Below are positions 24,812 through 33,422 of a DNA stretch of 64,000 nt, in pieces. The stretch covers positions 744,001 through 808,000 of the forward strand of contig NZ_FXBM01000002.1 of the NCBI RefSeq assembly GCF_900177245.1. Direction: 5' to 3'. The notes under the pieces are model-generated. The model had not been told where the DNA came from. It worked only from the letters and a program-made list of their open reading frames with translations, and made no database searches. Source of the DNA: Rathayibacter oskolensis (GTDB lineage: Bacteria; Actinomycetota; Actinomycetes; Actinomycetales; Microbacteriaceae). A program made the translations under genes and the position numbers. Within the stretch, counting starts at the first letter, position 1, and each line of letters starts with the position of its first letter.

Positions 24812-25666
24812 TCAGACCGCGCAGCCCGCGAAGAGCACGTCGTCGGAGGAGACCAGGTCGTCGAGGGTCAGCAGCCGGTCGAGGTCGTGGCCTGCCGCCA
24901 GAGCGTTGGTCCGCTCGAGTGCGGTCTGCGGGGCGAGCCGCCCCTCCATCACGCCATCGAGGGCGCGCACCGCGCAGGCCGCGACGACTCCCTCGGGAGT
25001 CCCGCCGATACCCAGCACGAGGTCGACGCGGCCGGAGGGGTCCGCCGCCTCGATCGCGACCGACACGTCGCCCTCGCCGCGCAGCTCGAGCGCGACGCCG
25101 GCGGCCCGGAGCGACGCGACGAGACCTGCGTGACGCGGCTTGTCGAGCACGACGACGACCAGCTCGGACACCGGCTTGCCGAGTGCCCGCGCCAGCCGCG
25201 TCACGTTCTCGGCCGGGTCGAGATCGAGCCCGACGACTCCCGCGCCCGCCGCCGAGCAGACGAGCTTGTCCATGTAGAACACATCGCGCGGGTCGAGCAT
25301 CGTGCCGCGCGGCGCGAGGGCGATGACGCAGACCGAGCCGGGGATCCCCTCGGCCGTCAGCCTCGTGCCGTCGAGCGGGTCGACGGCGACATCGCACACC
25401 GGCGACGTCGCCCGACCGAGGTGCTCGCCGTTCGCGAGCATGGGTGCGTCGTCCTTCTCGCCCTCGCCGATGACGACGACGCCGTCGAACGGCGCCTCGG
25501 CGAGCACCTCGCGCATCGCCGCGACCGAGGCCGCGTCGGCCGCGACCTTGTCGCCGCGGCCGTACCAGCCGCGGGCCGCCTCGGCCGCCGCCCGCACGCT
25601 CTCGGCCACCGCCTCCCGGAGCTCCGGCGAGTAGGAGGGCGACGCGATCAGCCGGACGTCGCTCAC
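24812..25666 (-). CDS. glpX: Class II fructose-1,6-bisphosphatase homologue, shortened
   Basis: The 284-residue product is clearly GlpX-like: GRGDKVAADAASVAAMREVL, VVIGEGEKDDAPML, CDVAVDPLDGTRLTAEG with the metal ligands, and GIGGTPEGVVAACAVRALDG. GlpX enzymes hydrolyse fructose-1,6-bisphosphate, some also sedoheptulose-1,7-bisphosphate. Usual length is about 320-340; here the protein stops at DDVLFAGCAV, just where the family continues into an (A)TG(V/I)TDG segment. About 40-50 C-terminal residues are therefore missing and activity is uncertain. Its start overlaps the stop of the fused synthase by four bases, so it is co-translated and comes under the same tryptophan attenuator. It may be a paralogue, with the main glpX elsewhere. 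Confidence 0.85.
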   Translation of the reverse strand: MSDVRLIASPSYSPELREAVAESVRAAAEAARGWYGRGDKVAADAASVAAMREVLAEAPFDGVVVIGEGEKDDAPMLANGEHLGRATSPVCDVAVDPLDGTRLTAEGIPGSVCVIALAPRGTMLDPRDVFYMDKLVCSAAGAGVVGLDLDPAENVTRLARALGKPVSELVVVVLDKPRHAGLVASLRAAGVALELRGEGDVSVAIEAADPSGRVDLVLGIGGTPEGVVAACAVRALDGVMEGRLAPQTALERTNALAAGHDLDRLLTLDDLVSSDDVLFAGCAV

Positions 25667-27537
25667 GCGCGGGCCGGCTGCGAGGTCGCGGTGCGCACCA
25701 GGCGCTCGAGGGTCCGCAGCCCGTCCGACGACAGCACCGACTCCAGGTGACCCTGCACCGACGCGACCCCGTCGCCCCGGAGCGCGTTGACGACTCCGGT
25801 CGCCGCATCGCCCGAGACCTCGAGGTCGAGAAGCGGGGTGCGCGTCGTGCCCTCGCCGGCGACGGAGGAGAAGGTGTTGTAGAAGCCGATCGCCGCATCC
25901 TCGCCGAACACGTCGACGGCCAGTCGCACACCCTGGCGGGGCGCCGGCAGCGGCTCGACCGGGAGACCCGCGAGCAGCGAGAGCATCTGGTGGCTCAGGC
26001 AGACGGCCAGCATCGGCCGCTCGGAGTCGAGCCGCTCGGTCATCAGGGCGCGCAGGCGCGCGATCCGCGGCTCGGAGTCGTCGCGCGGGTCACCGGGGCC
26101 GGGGCCGAACACCACCAGGTCGTCCGAGAGCACGTCCTCCACGCTCGACCAGCGCTCGACCCTCGCGTCCATCCCGAGGTGGCGCAGCTGGTGGGCGAGC
26201 ATCGTCGTGAACTGGTCCTCGTTGTCGACGATGAGGGCGGTGTGCCCGGCGAGGCCCTCGATGTGCTCGGGAGCCTGCGGCCGCAGCCAGAACGAGGCGA
26301 GGCGCTCGTTGCGCGCCTCGAGCGCCTCCTTCACCCCCGGCTGGGCGTTGAGGTCGATCGCGGGAGGGATGTCGCGGTGGGGGAGGAGGCCGAGGGCCGA
26401 GAGCACGCCGGAGGCCTTGGCGCGCGTCTCGGCGACCTCGCCCTCGGGCGTCGAGTGGCGCACGAGCGTGGCGCCGGCCGGCACGGTGAGCCGGCCGTCC
26501 TCGCGGAGGTAGGCGGTGCGGATCAGGATCGGCGCGTCGACGGTGTAGCCGTGCTCCTCGGGCTCGAACAGCGCCAGCACGCCGGAGTAGTAGCCGCGCG
26601 GCTCCTTCTCGTACTCGGCGATGACCGCGCAGGCGTTCTCCATCGGAGAGCCGGTGACCGTCGGCGCGAACATCGTCAGCCGCAGCACCTCGCGCACGTC
26701 GAGACCGGTCCGGCCCTCGAGCAGGTACTCGGTGTGGCTGAGCCGCGACATCTGCTTGAGGAACGGCCCGAGGATGCGTCCGCCGTTCGGGCAGACGGCG
26801 CTCATCATCTTCATCTCCTCGTCGACCACCATGAAGAGCTCCTCGCTCTCCTTCACGTCGGCGAGGAACGCGAGCACCTCGTCCCCCGTCGGACCGGCTG
26901 CGGGGTGCCGGAAGGTGCCGCTGATCGGGTTCATCATCGCGACGCCATCGCGCACCGAGACGTGACGCTCGGGGGTCGCTCCCACCGCGGTCACCGTCTG
27001 CGCTCCTCCGGAGCCGGGGGTGTGGATCGCGAAGGTCCAGTAGGCGCCCGACTCGTCGGTCAGCAGCCGGCGGAACCAGGCCAGCACCGCCTCGACCGGA
27101 GGCGCGTCGGTGTGAGCGACGAACGCCCGGTTGATCACGAAGTTGGCGCCCTCTCCGCGGCCGATCTCGTCGTCGATCACCCGGCGGACGATCTCGGCGT
27201 ACTCGTCGTCCGGCACGTCGAAGCCGCGCTCCTCCACCGGGATCTCGCGGTCGGGGAGGAGGCGGAGGACCTCCGCCAGCGGCACGCTCTCGCGCTCGCG
27301 GACGATCAGGTTGCGCAGCGGCGCTCCGTCGTCCTTCGCCGCGAACCCGCGCTCGCGCACCTGCCGGTAGGGGACCAGGGTGAGCACGTCGTCGCCGTCG
27401 AGCGGGATGTCGGCGAGACCCTCGACGTCGACCACATCGCCCGTGAAGACGTCGACGTCGTCGCGGCCCTGGCGGAGGACGATCGCGAACGGGAGCGAGC
27501 CGTCGGAGGCGAGGATGCGGGAGAGGAGCGAGGTCAT
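25663..27537 (-). CDS. Fused anthranilate/ADIC synthase (TrpE-TrpG, PhzE-like)
   Basis: The 624-residue product joins a chorismate-binding domain (about 1-420) and a class I glutamine amidotransferase (about 435-620). The first has FVINRAFVAH, GATPERHVSV, MMNPISGTFRHP, VDEEMKMMSAVCPNGG and FAPTVTGSPMENAC. The second has FGPGPGDPRDD, the nucleophile in AVCLSHQML and the His-Glu pair in VQGHLES. The arrangement is that of PhzE, which makes 2-amino-2-deoxyisochorismate, and of fused TrpEG enzymes, which make anthranilate; sequence reading alone cannot separate the two. A Trp-Trp leader peptide and hairpin lie upstream, which favours a role linked to tryptophan supply. The next gene, a GlpX homologue, overlaps by four bases. 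Confidence 0.88.
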   Translation of the reverse strand: MTSLLSRILASDGSLPFAIVLRQGRDDVDVFTGDVVDVEGLADIPLDGDDVLTLVPYRQVRERGFAAKDDGAPLRNLIVRERESVPLAEVLRLLPDREIPVEERGFDVPDDEYAEIVRRVIDDEIGRGEGANFVINRAFVAHTDAPPVEAVLAWFRRLLTDESGAYWTFAIHTPGSGGAQTVTAVGATPERHVSVRDGVAMMNPISGTFRHPAAGPTGDEVLAFLADVKESEELFMVVDEEMKMMSAVCPNGGRILGPFLKQMSRLSHTEYLLEGRTGLDVREVLRLTMFAPTVTGSPMENACAVIAEYEKEPRGYYSGVLALFEPEEHGYTVDAPILIRTAYLREDGRLTVPAGATLVRHSTPEGEVAETRAKASGVLSALGLLPHRDIPPAIDLNAQPGVKEALEARNERLASFWLRPQAPEHIEGLAGHTALIVDNEDQFTTMLAHQLRHLGMDARVERWSSVEDVLSDDLVVFGPGPGDPRDDSEPRIARLRALMTERLDSERPMLAVCLSHQMLSLLAGLPVEPLPAPRQGVRLAVDVFGEDAAIGFYNTFSSVAGEGTTRTPLLDLEVSGDAATGVVNALRGDGVASVQGHLESVLSSDGLRTLERLVRTATSQPARA

Positions 27538-27585
27538 CGTGGTCCTTGGTTCGGGGTGTCCCTCACCCGGGCCCCGACATGCAGA

Positions 27586-27610
27586 ACGACCGCCCGGATG
27601 AGGCGGTCGT
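27586..27610 (-). promoter_or_regulatory. Attenuator hairpin of the trp-type leader
   Basis: On the minus strand ACGACCGCC and GGCGGTCGT form a perfect 9-bp stem with a 7-base loop, followed by TCTG. It lies between the leader peptide and the synthase start, where an intrinsic attenuator would be expected. The T-tract is short. Confidence 0.7.
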
Positions 27611-27639
27611 GTGCGAGAGGTCTCTGCGCGTCGGCCAGC

Positions 27640-27681
27640 CTAGGAGGCGGGCCACCAGGGGCTTCGGGTCGACGTGCGCAT
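27640..27681 (-). CDS. trpL: Tryptophan leader peptide
   Basis: A 13-residue frame reads MRTSTRSPWWPAS with adjacent Trp codons at 27657-27652, then TAG. It lies 30 bases upstream of a hairpin and about 100 bases upstream of the fused synthase. Stalling at the Trp pair under tryptophan shortage is the classic trigger of attenuation. No Shine-Dalgarno is visible before the ATG, so it is probably translated leaderless from a transcript start near 27681. Confidence 0.8.
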   Translation of the reverse strand: MRTSTRSPWWPAS

Positions 27682-27722
27682 GGGGGGAGTCTAGGGGACG
27701 GCCGGTCGGGCGGCCAAGCGGA

Positions 27723-28514
27723 TCAGCGGGGCGCCCCCTCGACGCTCGCGGGCGCGATCCGGTCGGTCGACTCGCCCCGCAGCGTCCGGAGGAGGAGGGT
27801 CGCGCCGGCCGTCGCGGCGGGGGTCGCGACCACCGCGCCTCCCGGCACGAGGAACGCGAGGTAGACCGCGATGCCGAAGCCGAGGGACACGGCGCGGTGC
27901 TCGCCGAGGAGGCGTCGGCGCTCGCGGAGGCTCATCCCCCTGGCGTCTCCCGCGAACCCGGTCAGCTCGAGGGCGAGGGCGCGCCCGCCGACGAGGGCGC
28001 CGGCGATCAGGCCGACGATCTGGCCGACGACGGGAATGAAGCCGAGCAGCACCAGCACGACGCCGATGCCGAGCGAGGTCGCGACCAGCACACCGGAGTC
28101 GCGCAGCCCCCGGCCGATCCCGCGCCAGAAGCCCGTCTCGTGCTCGTCGGGGACTCCGCCGAGCTCGTTCTCGACGCCGCGCCAGATCCGCTCGTAGAAC
28201 GGGTCGCCGACCAGGAGGGTCACCGCGGCGAAGAGGACCACGCCGAGCGCGACCAGTGCTCCGACCGCGGCGATCCCGAGCAGGAGGCGCGCGGTCGAGG
28301 CCCAGGCGTCGCTCCATCCGTCGAGGAACGGCGTCAGCGCGAGGACGACGTCGTTGATCCGGCTGAGCACGAGGGCCAGCACGCCCACGAAAACGAGGCC
28401 GACGACCAACGGTGGGATCGCACCGAGGAGCATCGCTCGGGGGGAGCGCACCCAGGTGCCGAGACCCCGGCCGAAGAGCCGTGCGCCGAGGGCCAGGTCG
28501 CGGAGGATCGCCAT
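27723..28514 (-). CDS. EI24/CysZ-like membrane protein
   Basis: The 263-residue product has four or more membrane segments: AMLLGAIPPLVVGLVFVGVL, LLLGIAAVGALVALGVVLF, VLVATSLGIGVVLVLLGFIPVVGQIVGLIAG and FGIAVYLAFLVPGGAVVATP. The pattern, including GDPFYERIWR and GFIPVVG, matches the EI24 domain family. That family includes the CysZ sulfate permease and many uncharacterised actinobacterial proteins. A sulfate role is therefore only possible. It lies upstream of the trp-type leader on the same strand, 41 bases away. Confidence 0.8.
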   Translation of the reverse strand: MAILRDLALGARLFGRGLGTWVRSPRAMLLGAIPPLVVGLVFVGVLALVLSRINDVVLALTPFLDGWSDAWASTARLLLGIAAVGALVALGVVLFAAVTLLVGDPFYERIWRGVENELGGVPDEHETGFWRGIGRGLRDSGVLVATSLGIGVVLVLLGFIPVVGQIVGLIAGALVGGRALALELTGFAGDARGMSLRERRRLLGEHRAVSLGFGIAVYLAFLVPGGAVVATPAATAGATLLLRTLRGESTDRIAPASVEGAPR

Positions 28515-28706
28515 GCCCTGATCCTCCCAGAACCGCGTGCCACCCGGCGGATCGACGACTCCGCCCTCCCCGTTATGCGATCGATGCAGAACGTCGTCGA
28601 GCGGAGGATGTGCGCGTGCTCAGCGCACTGATAGACATCAGCCAGGCGTCACGGGGGCAGCTTCGACGCCGATCCCACTTCCACATTCTCGAGAAGGAAT
28701 ACATCC

Positions 28707-30017
28707 ATGTCTCACCGGGGGGCTCCTCTCCGCTCGCGCTCGCGTCTCGCGTGCCTCATTCTCGCCGTCGGCCTCTCCGTCGGCGTCCTCGCGCCGGGGG
28801 CGGCCGCGAGCACCAGTACTCCGGAGCCGACGGTGACCGCCACCGCGACGGCGACCCCGACGCCCACGGTGACCCCGATTCCGTCGGCTACGGCTACGGC
28901 TACGGCGACCGCGACTCCGACGGCTGCGCCCACTCCGACGGCCGATCCGACGGCCACCGCTGCGCCGACGCCGACGGAGACCGCCACGACCGAGCCGACC
29001 GCGGAGCCGGCGCCCGCCTCGCCCGCGCCCTCGGGGGAGCAGACCGCGGCACCCGCGCTCAGCGACAGCGAGGCGCTCGACGCCTGCCTGGCGGCCAACG
29101 GCGGGACGGTCGCCCGCGATGTCCTCGGCGAGGTCTCGGTGACTCTCTCCGGCGCGAGTCCCCTCGTCTCCATTCCTCCGTTCGACGTGGCCGACTGCCT
29201 CGACCGCGCCGAGGTGCGGGTCTGGAACCTCGACTACGAGCGTCCGACCGAGTCCGGGTACACCCTCGAGCTCCTGGGCGTCTTCCCGGTCGAGGGAACC
29301 GAGTTCCGCGGCGTGACCTACGGGTACGGCGCACTCCCCGCGGGTGACCAGGGCGTCCTCGTGACGGTCGCGGGCTTCGTCGGCGCCGCCGAGAGCCCGT
29401 TCGAGCCGATCGGCGACGAGGTGCGACTCGACGTTCCCGTGGAGACTCCCGGAGCGCCCGACGCCGACTCCGAGGCCTACGCCGCGTGCGTCGCCTCCAA
29501 CGGCGGACAGGTCGTCGTCAGCCAGTCCGGCGAGGTCACCGCGAGCACGACGAACGGCATCATGACCGTCGTCGTCCCTGCGATCGAGACGGTCGACTGC
29601 CTCGACTCGGTGACCCTCGTGATTTGGGCGGCGGACTACGACCGGCCGACGGAGGACCACCCCTTCATCGCGGTGAGACTCGACGAGATCGCGATCGCGT
29701 CGCCCTTCTACGGCGGCGGGACCTTCAGCTACCCCGTCACCACGGGCCACATCGACGCGATGGTCACGGTGGTCGGCGCTCTCGGGACCGCCCAGGGCGG
29801 ACTCGAGTACGTGACCTACCGGGCGCACGTCACGCAGCCCGGTGAGATCACCACCACGACCGCCTCCACCACCACTCGCGGCGGAACGCGGGGCGGCCCG
29901 ACGCTCGCGTCGACCGGCGTCGAGACGGCGGGAGTCGCCTCCGGCGCCGCCGCCCTGCTGGCCCTCGGCCTCGTCTCGCTCGTCATGACGCGCCGACGTC
30001 GCGCCGCCCAGCAGTAA
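28707..30017 (+). CDS. LAxTG-anchored surface protein with duplicated domain
   Basis: The 436-residue product has a signal peptide (1-34, ending PGAAAS) and a Thr/Pro/Ala-rich linker (about 36-112). Two related domains of about 125 residues follow, opening with SDSEALDACLAANGG and DSEAYAACVASNGG, each containing a V(A/D)CLD...YxRPTE block. A Thr-rich stalk leads to the sorting signal LASTG (about 400-404), a hydrophobic helix and RRRRAAQQ. LAxTG signals are typical substrates of class E sortases in high-GC Gram-positives, so the protein should be bound to the cell wall. The binding partner is unknown. ATG at 28707 has GAGAAGGA upstream. No sortase gene is in the window. Confidence 0.85.
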   Translation: MSHRGAPLRSRSRLACLILAVGLSVGVLAPGAAASTSTPEPTVTATATATPTPTVTPIPSATATATATATPTAAPTPTADPTATAAPTPTETATTEPTAEPAPASPAPSGEQTAAPALSDSEALDACLAANGGTVARDVLGEVSVTLSGASPLVSIPPFDVADCLDRAEVRVWNLDYERPTESGYTLELLGVFPVEGTEFRGVTYGYGALPAGDQGVLVTVAGFVGAAESPFEPIGDEVRLDVPVETPGAPDADSEAYAACVASNGGQVVVSQSGEVTASTTNGIMTVVVPAIETVDCLDSVTLVIWAADYDRPTEDHPFIAVRLDEIAIASPFYGGGTFSYPVTTGHIDAMVTVVGALGTAQGGLEYVTYRAHVTQPGEITTTTASTTTRGGTRGGPTLASTGVETAGVASGAAALLALGLVSLVMTRRRRAAQQ

Positions 30018-30027
30018 CTGCCACCCC

Positions 30028-30061
30028 GAGGGGCCCGGGAGTCACGACTCCCGGGCCCCTC
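30028..30061. terminator. Bidirectional terminator between convergent genes
   Basis: GAGGGGCCCGGGAGTC and GACTCCCGGGCCCCTC are perfectly complementary over 16 bp with almost no loop. The hairpin lies between the surface-protein and racemase stops. Confidence 0.85.
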
Positions 30062-30073
30062 GTGCGTCGCCGG

Positions 30074-30808
30074 TCAGGCGAGCTCGAACGGTGCGAGCAG
30101 CCCGCTCATCGCCTTCGCGCGCGGGGCGGCGAACTCGTCGCGGCGCGAGGTCGTGACGCCCATCGCGACCAGTCCCTCGACGAGGCGGACCGCCGACGCG
30201 ACTCCGTCGATGACGGGCACGCCGAGCTCGCGCGAGAGCTCCCGGCAGAGGTCGGCCATCCCCGCGCAGCCCAGCACGACGGAGTCGGATCCGTCGGCCT
30301 CGAGCGCGTCGCGGCAGGCGGCGAGGATCACGCGACGGGCGTCGGAGCGCGGGTCATCGAGCTCGAGGACGGGGATGTCGCAGGCGTGCACGTCGCGGCA
30401 CGCCTCGCCGAAGCCCGCCCGCCGCGCGATGTCCCACGCGCGACCGCTCGTGCGCGACAGGGTCGTGACCACGCTGAAGCCGCGACCGACCAGCGTCGCC
30501 GTGTGCATCGCCGCCTCCGCGATGCCGATCACCGGACCGCTCGCGATCTCGCGGGCGGCGTCGACGCCCGGATCGCCGAAGCACGCGATCACCGCACCGT
30601 CGCTGCCCGCCGTCTCCGCCCGCGCGATCTCGTGCAGGATCCCGGGCACGGCGAGCGCCTCGTCGTAGTGGCTCTCGATCGAGGCGGGCCCCATCGGCGG
30701 AGTCACCGCGGCGATCTCGGTGCCGATGGAGGCGACGGAGCGTCCGGCGCGGCCGATCGCCTCCGTCATCGACTCGGTCGTGTTCGGGTTGATGACAGTG
30801 ATGAGCAT
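30074..30808 (-). CDS. Asp/Glu/hydantoin racemase family protein
   Basis: The 244-residue product has the two Cys catalytic positions of the family, in VIACFGDPG (about 76) and VVLGCAGM (about 180). It opens with ITVINPNTTESMT, typical of hydantoin and allantoin racemases. These enzymes epimerise 5-substituted hydantoins or allantoin before ring opening. The gene lies 79 bases downstream of an NCS1 transporter on the same strand, which fits uptake and racemisation of one substrate. No hydantoinase or allantoinase is in the window. Confidence 0.9.
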   Translation of the reverse strand: MLITVINPNTTESMTEAIGRAGRSVASIGTEIAAVTPPMGPASIESHYDEALAVPGILHEIARAETAGSDGAVIACFGDPGVDAAREIASGPVIGIAEAAMHTATLVGRGFSVVTTLSRTSGRAWDIARRAGFGEACRDVHACDIPVLELDDPRSDARRVILAACRDALEADGSDSVVLGCAGMADLCRELSRELGVPVIDGVASAVRLVEGLVAMGVTTSRRDEFAAPRAKAMSGLLAPFELA

Positions 30809-30887
30809 GGTGTCCTCGAGTAGCGGTGAGAGGAGAGGGGGCGGTCCTCGCCTGCCGCCCCCTCCCCGGACGCCGGGAGCGGGTGGA

Positions 30888-32465
30888 TCAGACGAGCGAG
30901 CCGTCGCTCACGTTCTCGAGGTCCTCCTCGAGCCGCCCGATGCGCGGTGAGCGCCGCTCGAGCAGGGCCATCGCGACGAAGCCGAGCCCGCAGCCGATGA
31001 ACCAGCTGTAGTCGCCGAGCCAGGTGAAGGAGGCGCCCCCCGCCTCCTCGATCCAGCGCGGCACGAGCACCGAGAGCACCGACGGCAGGCCGCCGATCGC
31101 GGTCGCCCAGACGGCGTTGGGGTTGAAGCCCCTCGAGAACCAGTACCGACCGGTCTCGCCCATCGTGTAGAGGTCGTCGACCCAGACGCGCTGACGGCTG
31201 ATCAGGTAGTAGCCGGCGATCAGGACGCCGAACAGCGGACCGATCAGGGCGCCGAGGATGCCGAGCGTGTAGTGGATGGCCGTGTCGTTCGAGTACCAGT
31301 TCCACGGGGTGAGCAGCACCGAGCCGACAGCGGCGATCATGCCGCCCATCCGCCAGCTGATCTTCTTCGGGTTGACGTTCGAGAAGTCGAACGCGGGAGA
31401 GATGAAGTTGGCGACGATGTTGATGCCGATGGTGGCGATCACGAACGTGAGCCCGCCGAGGAGGACGGCGAACCAGGTGTCGATGCGCTCGACGGTCTCG
31501 ATCGGGTCGGTGATCAGCTCACCGAAGACGGGCACCGTCGCGGAGGCGGTGATCACCGTCAGCAGCGAGAAGAAGAGGAAGTTGATCGGCAGGCCGAGCA
31601 GGTTGCCCTTCTTGACCGCCTTGTAGCTCCGGGCGTAGCGCGAGAAGTCGCCGAAGTTGAGCATCGGGCCCGAGAAGTAGGCGACGACCAGCGCGACGGC
31701 CGAGATCATCACGGGGATCGACGCGGCGAAGTCGAGAGGCTCGCCCGAGCCGAGGTTGAGCGAGATGTTCTCCCAGCCCGCCTGCGAGACGAGGTAGACC
31801 GCGAGGATCAGCATCACGACGTAGACCGCGGGTCCGGCCCAGTCGATGAAGCGGCGGATCGACTCCATCCCTCTCCAGAAGAGCGCGGCCTGCGCGACCC
31901 AGAGGATCGCGTAGGAGAGGTAGCCGAGCGCCGAGAGCCCGAGGAAGGACGCCTCGGGAGTGTTCCAGGACGCGAGATCGGGGAAGAACTTGAGGAAGAC
32001 GATGTTCAGCGACTGCGCGGCCAGGTAGGTCTGCACGCCGTACCAGGCGATCGCGATGAGACCGCGGATGATGCCGGGGATGTTGGCGCCGCGGATCCCG
32101 AAGATCGCGCGGTTGATGACCGGGTAGGGCACACCCGTGACCTGGCTCGGCTTGGCGACCAGGTTGCAGAAGATCTGCACGATCACGATGCCGACCACGA
32201 GGGCGACGAGCACCTGCCAGCCCGCGAGTCCGAGGGCGAACAGGGAGCCGGCGGTGACGTAGCCGCCGACGCTGTGCACGTCCGACATCCAGAACGCGAA
32301 GATGTTGTAGCTCGACCACCGCTGCTTGGCGAGCGGGGCGAGGTCGTCGTTCGCGAGCCGGTCGTCGTAGCCGGGCTTGATCAGCGGGGCTCCGGCGGGC
32401 AGGTCGGCGTCGATCGAGACCGCGGCGTGCGGGTCGACCTGAGGAGTGGTAGCGCGGTCGGTCAT
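30888..32465 (-). CDS. NCS1 family nucleobase/hydantoin/allantoin transporter
   Basis: The 525-residue product is a 12-helix cation-coupled symporter. Conserved NCS1 features include WSSYNIFAFWMSDVHSVGGY near the N-terminus, YPVINRAIFGIRGANIPGIIRGL, and IAWYGVQTYLAAQ. Helix 8 includes FSGPMLNFGDFSRYA. The family carries uracil, cytosine, allantoin or aryl-hydantoins. The racemase downstream and the XRE-cupin regulator upstream suggest a hydantoin-like or purine-degradation substrate. The 223-base divergent gap holds a strong palindrome. Confidence 0.92.
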   Translation of the reverse strand: MTDRATTPQVDPHAAVSIDADLPAGAPLIKPGYDDRLANDDLAPLAKQRWSSYNIFAFWMSDVHSVGGYVTAGSLFALGLAGWQVLVALVVGIVIVQIFCNLVAKPSQVTGVPYPVINRAIFGIRGANIPGIIRGLIAIAWYGVQTYLAAQSLNIVFLKFFPDLASWNTPEASFLGLSALGYLSYAILWVAQAALFWRGMESIRRFIDWAGPAVYVVMLILAVYLVSQAGWENISLNLGSGEPLDFAASIPVMISAVALVVAYFSGPMLNFGDFSRYARSYKAVKKGNLLGLPINFLFFSLLTVITASATVPVFGELITDPIETVERIDTWFAVLLGGLTFVIATIGINIVANFISPAFDFSNVNPKKISWRMGGMIAAVGSVLLTPWNWYSNDTAIHYTLGILGALIGPLFGVLIAGYYLISRQRVWVDDLYTMGETGRYWFSRGFNPNAVWATAIGGLPSVLSVLVPRWIEEAGGASFTWLGDYSWFIGCGLGFVAMALLERRSPRIGRLEEDLENVSDGSLV

Positions 32466-32583
32466 GGTGGATCCACCTCTCGGGCGGTCGCGCGGGGTCC
32501 GCGCGGGCGACTGTGTCAGGGTTGTCGAGGCGGCGGGCGAGGCGGTCGGCCGTCACCGCGAGGAGCGTGGGGCAGTGGCTCGG

Positions 32584-32603
32584 AGTGAAGTGATCGCTTC
32601 ACT
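32584..32603. promoter_or_regulatory. Palindromic operator between transporter and regulator
   Basis: AGTGAAG-TGATCG-CTTCACT has perfect 7-bp arms and a nearly symmetric centre (GATC). It lies in the shared divergent region and is the most likely binding site of the XRE-cupin regulator encoded at 32689. Confidence 0.7.
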
Positions 32604-32688
32604 GAGATGTCAACCTACGGCGCGGTGCCCCGCGGTTCGTTTCGGCTCGGTTACGGCTGCGTGACGTTCGCCGAGGGAAGGATGACGA

Positions 32689-33297
32689 GTGATGCTCTCC
32701 GACAGCGGAGCCACCGGCGCGGCCGATCGCGACCGGCTCGGAGCCCGGCTCCGGGAGCTGCGGCTCGCCGCAGGAGTGTCGCAGCGCGCGCTCGCCGGTC
32801 GGCTCGGGATCTCGATCAGCGCCGTCTCCCAGATCGAGCGCGGCGCGATGCAGCCCTCTGTCGGGCGCCTGATCGCCGTGGTCGGGGCTCTCGGTGTGCC
32901 CCTCTCGGCCGTGTTCGACTCCGCCGCTCCCGAGCCCGCCGCGGTCGCGCCCGCGGTGGTCGAGTCCGCGGTGATCCGGGCGGGGGAGGTGGCGCCCGTC
33001 GTCCTCGACGGAGGAGTCCTCTTCCGTCGACTGGCACCCGGTCTGGTCGACACGGTCGACTTCTTCGAGTCGACCTACCCGCCGGGCGCGACCTCGACGG
33101 CCCACCGCCAGTTCCTCCGCCACGACGGCTTCGAGATCGGCACCGTGACGCTCGGCGAGCTCACGATCGAGTTCGAGGACGAGGTCGTCGTGCTCGCGGC
33201 GGGCGATGCCATCACCTTCCCGTGCGAGCGCCCCCATCGGATGGTCAATCGCGGGCCTGCGCCGGCCGTCGCCACCTGGCTGATCGTGCACCGCTGA
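32689..33297 (+). CDS. XRE-family regulator with C-terminal cupin domain
   Basis: The 202-residue product has an N-terminal helix-turn-helix (about 18-72: LRELRLAAGVSQRALAGRLG, then SISAVSQIERG and PSVGRLIAVV). A C-terminal cupin barrel follows (about 118-200: STAHRQFLRHDGFEIGTVTL...AGDAITFPCERPHRMVN), probably the effector pocket. This is a common architecture for controlling amino acid, purine or polyamine catabolism. GTG at 32689 or ATG at 32692 are both served by GGGAAGGA. It is divergent from the NCS1 transporter gene, which it likely controls along with itself. Confidence 0.88.
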   Translation: MMLSDSGATGAADRDRLGARLRELRLAAGVSQRALAGRLGISISAVSQIERGAMQPSVGRLIAVVGALGVPLSAVFDSAAPEPAAVAPAVVESAVIRAGEVAPVVLDGGVLFRRLAPGLVDTVDFFESTYPPGATSTAHRQFLRHDGFEIGTVTLGELTIEFEDEVVVLAAGDAITFPCERPHRMVNRGPAPAVATWLIVHR

Positions 33298-33422
33298 GCC
33301 GGCCGGTGCGAGTCGCGCCAGTTCGCTTCGGGCACCATGCGCGTATGGGATCCTGATCGCGCTCCTCCACAGCGGGGGCGAGGCGACTGCTTGTCCACAC
33401 CCCGCCGGAATCCGGCCGGGAG

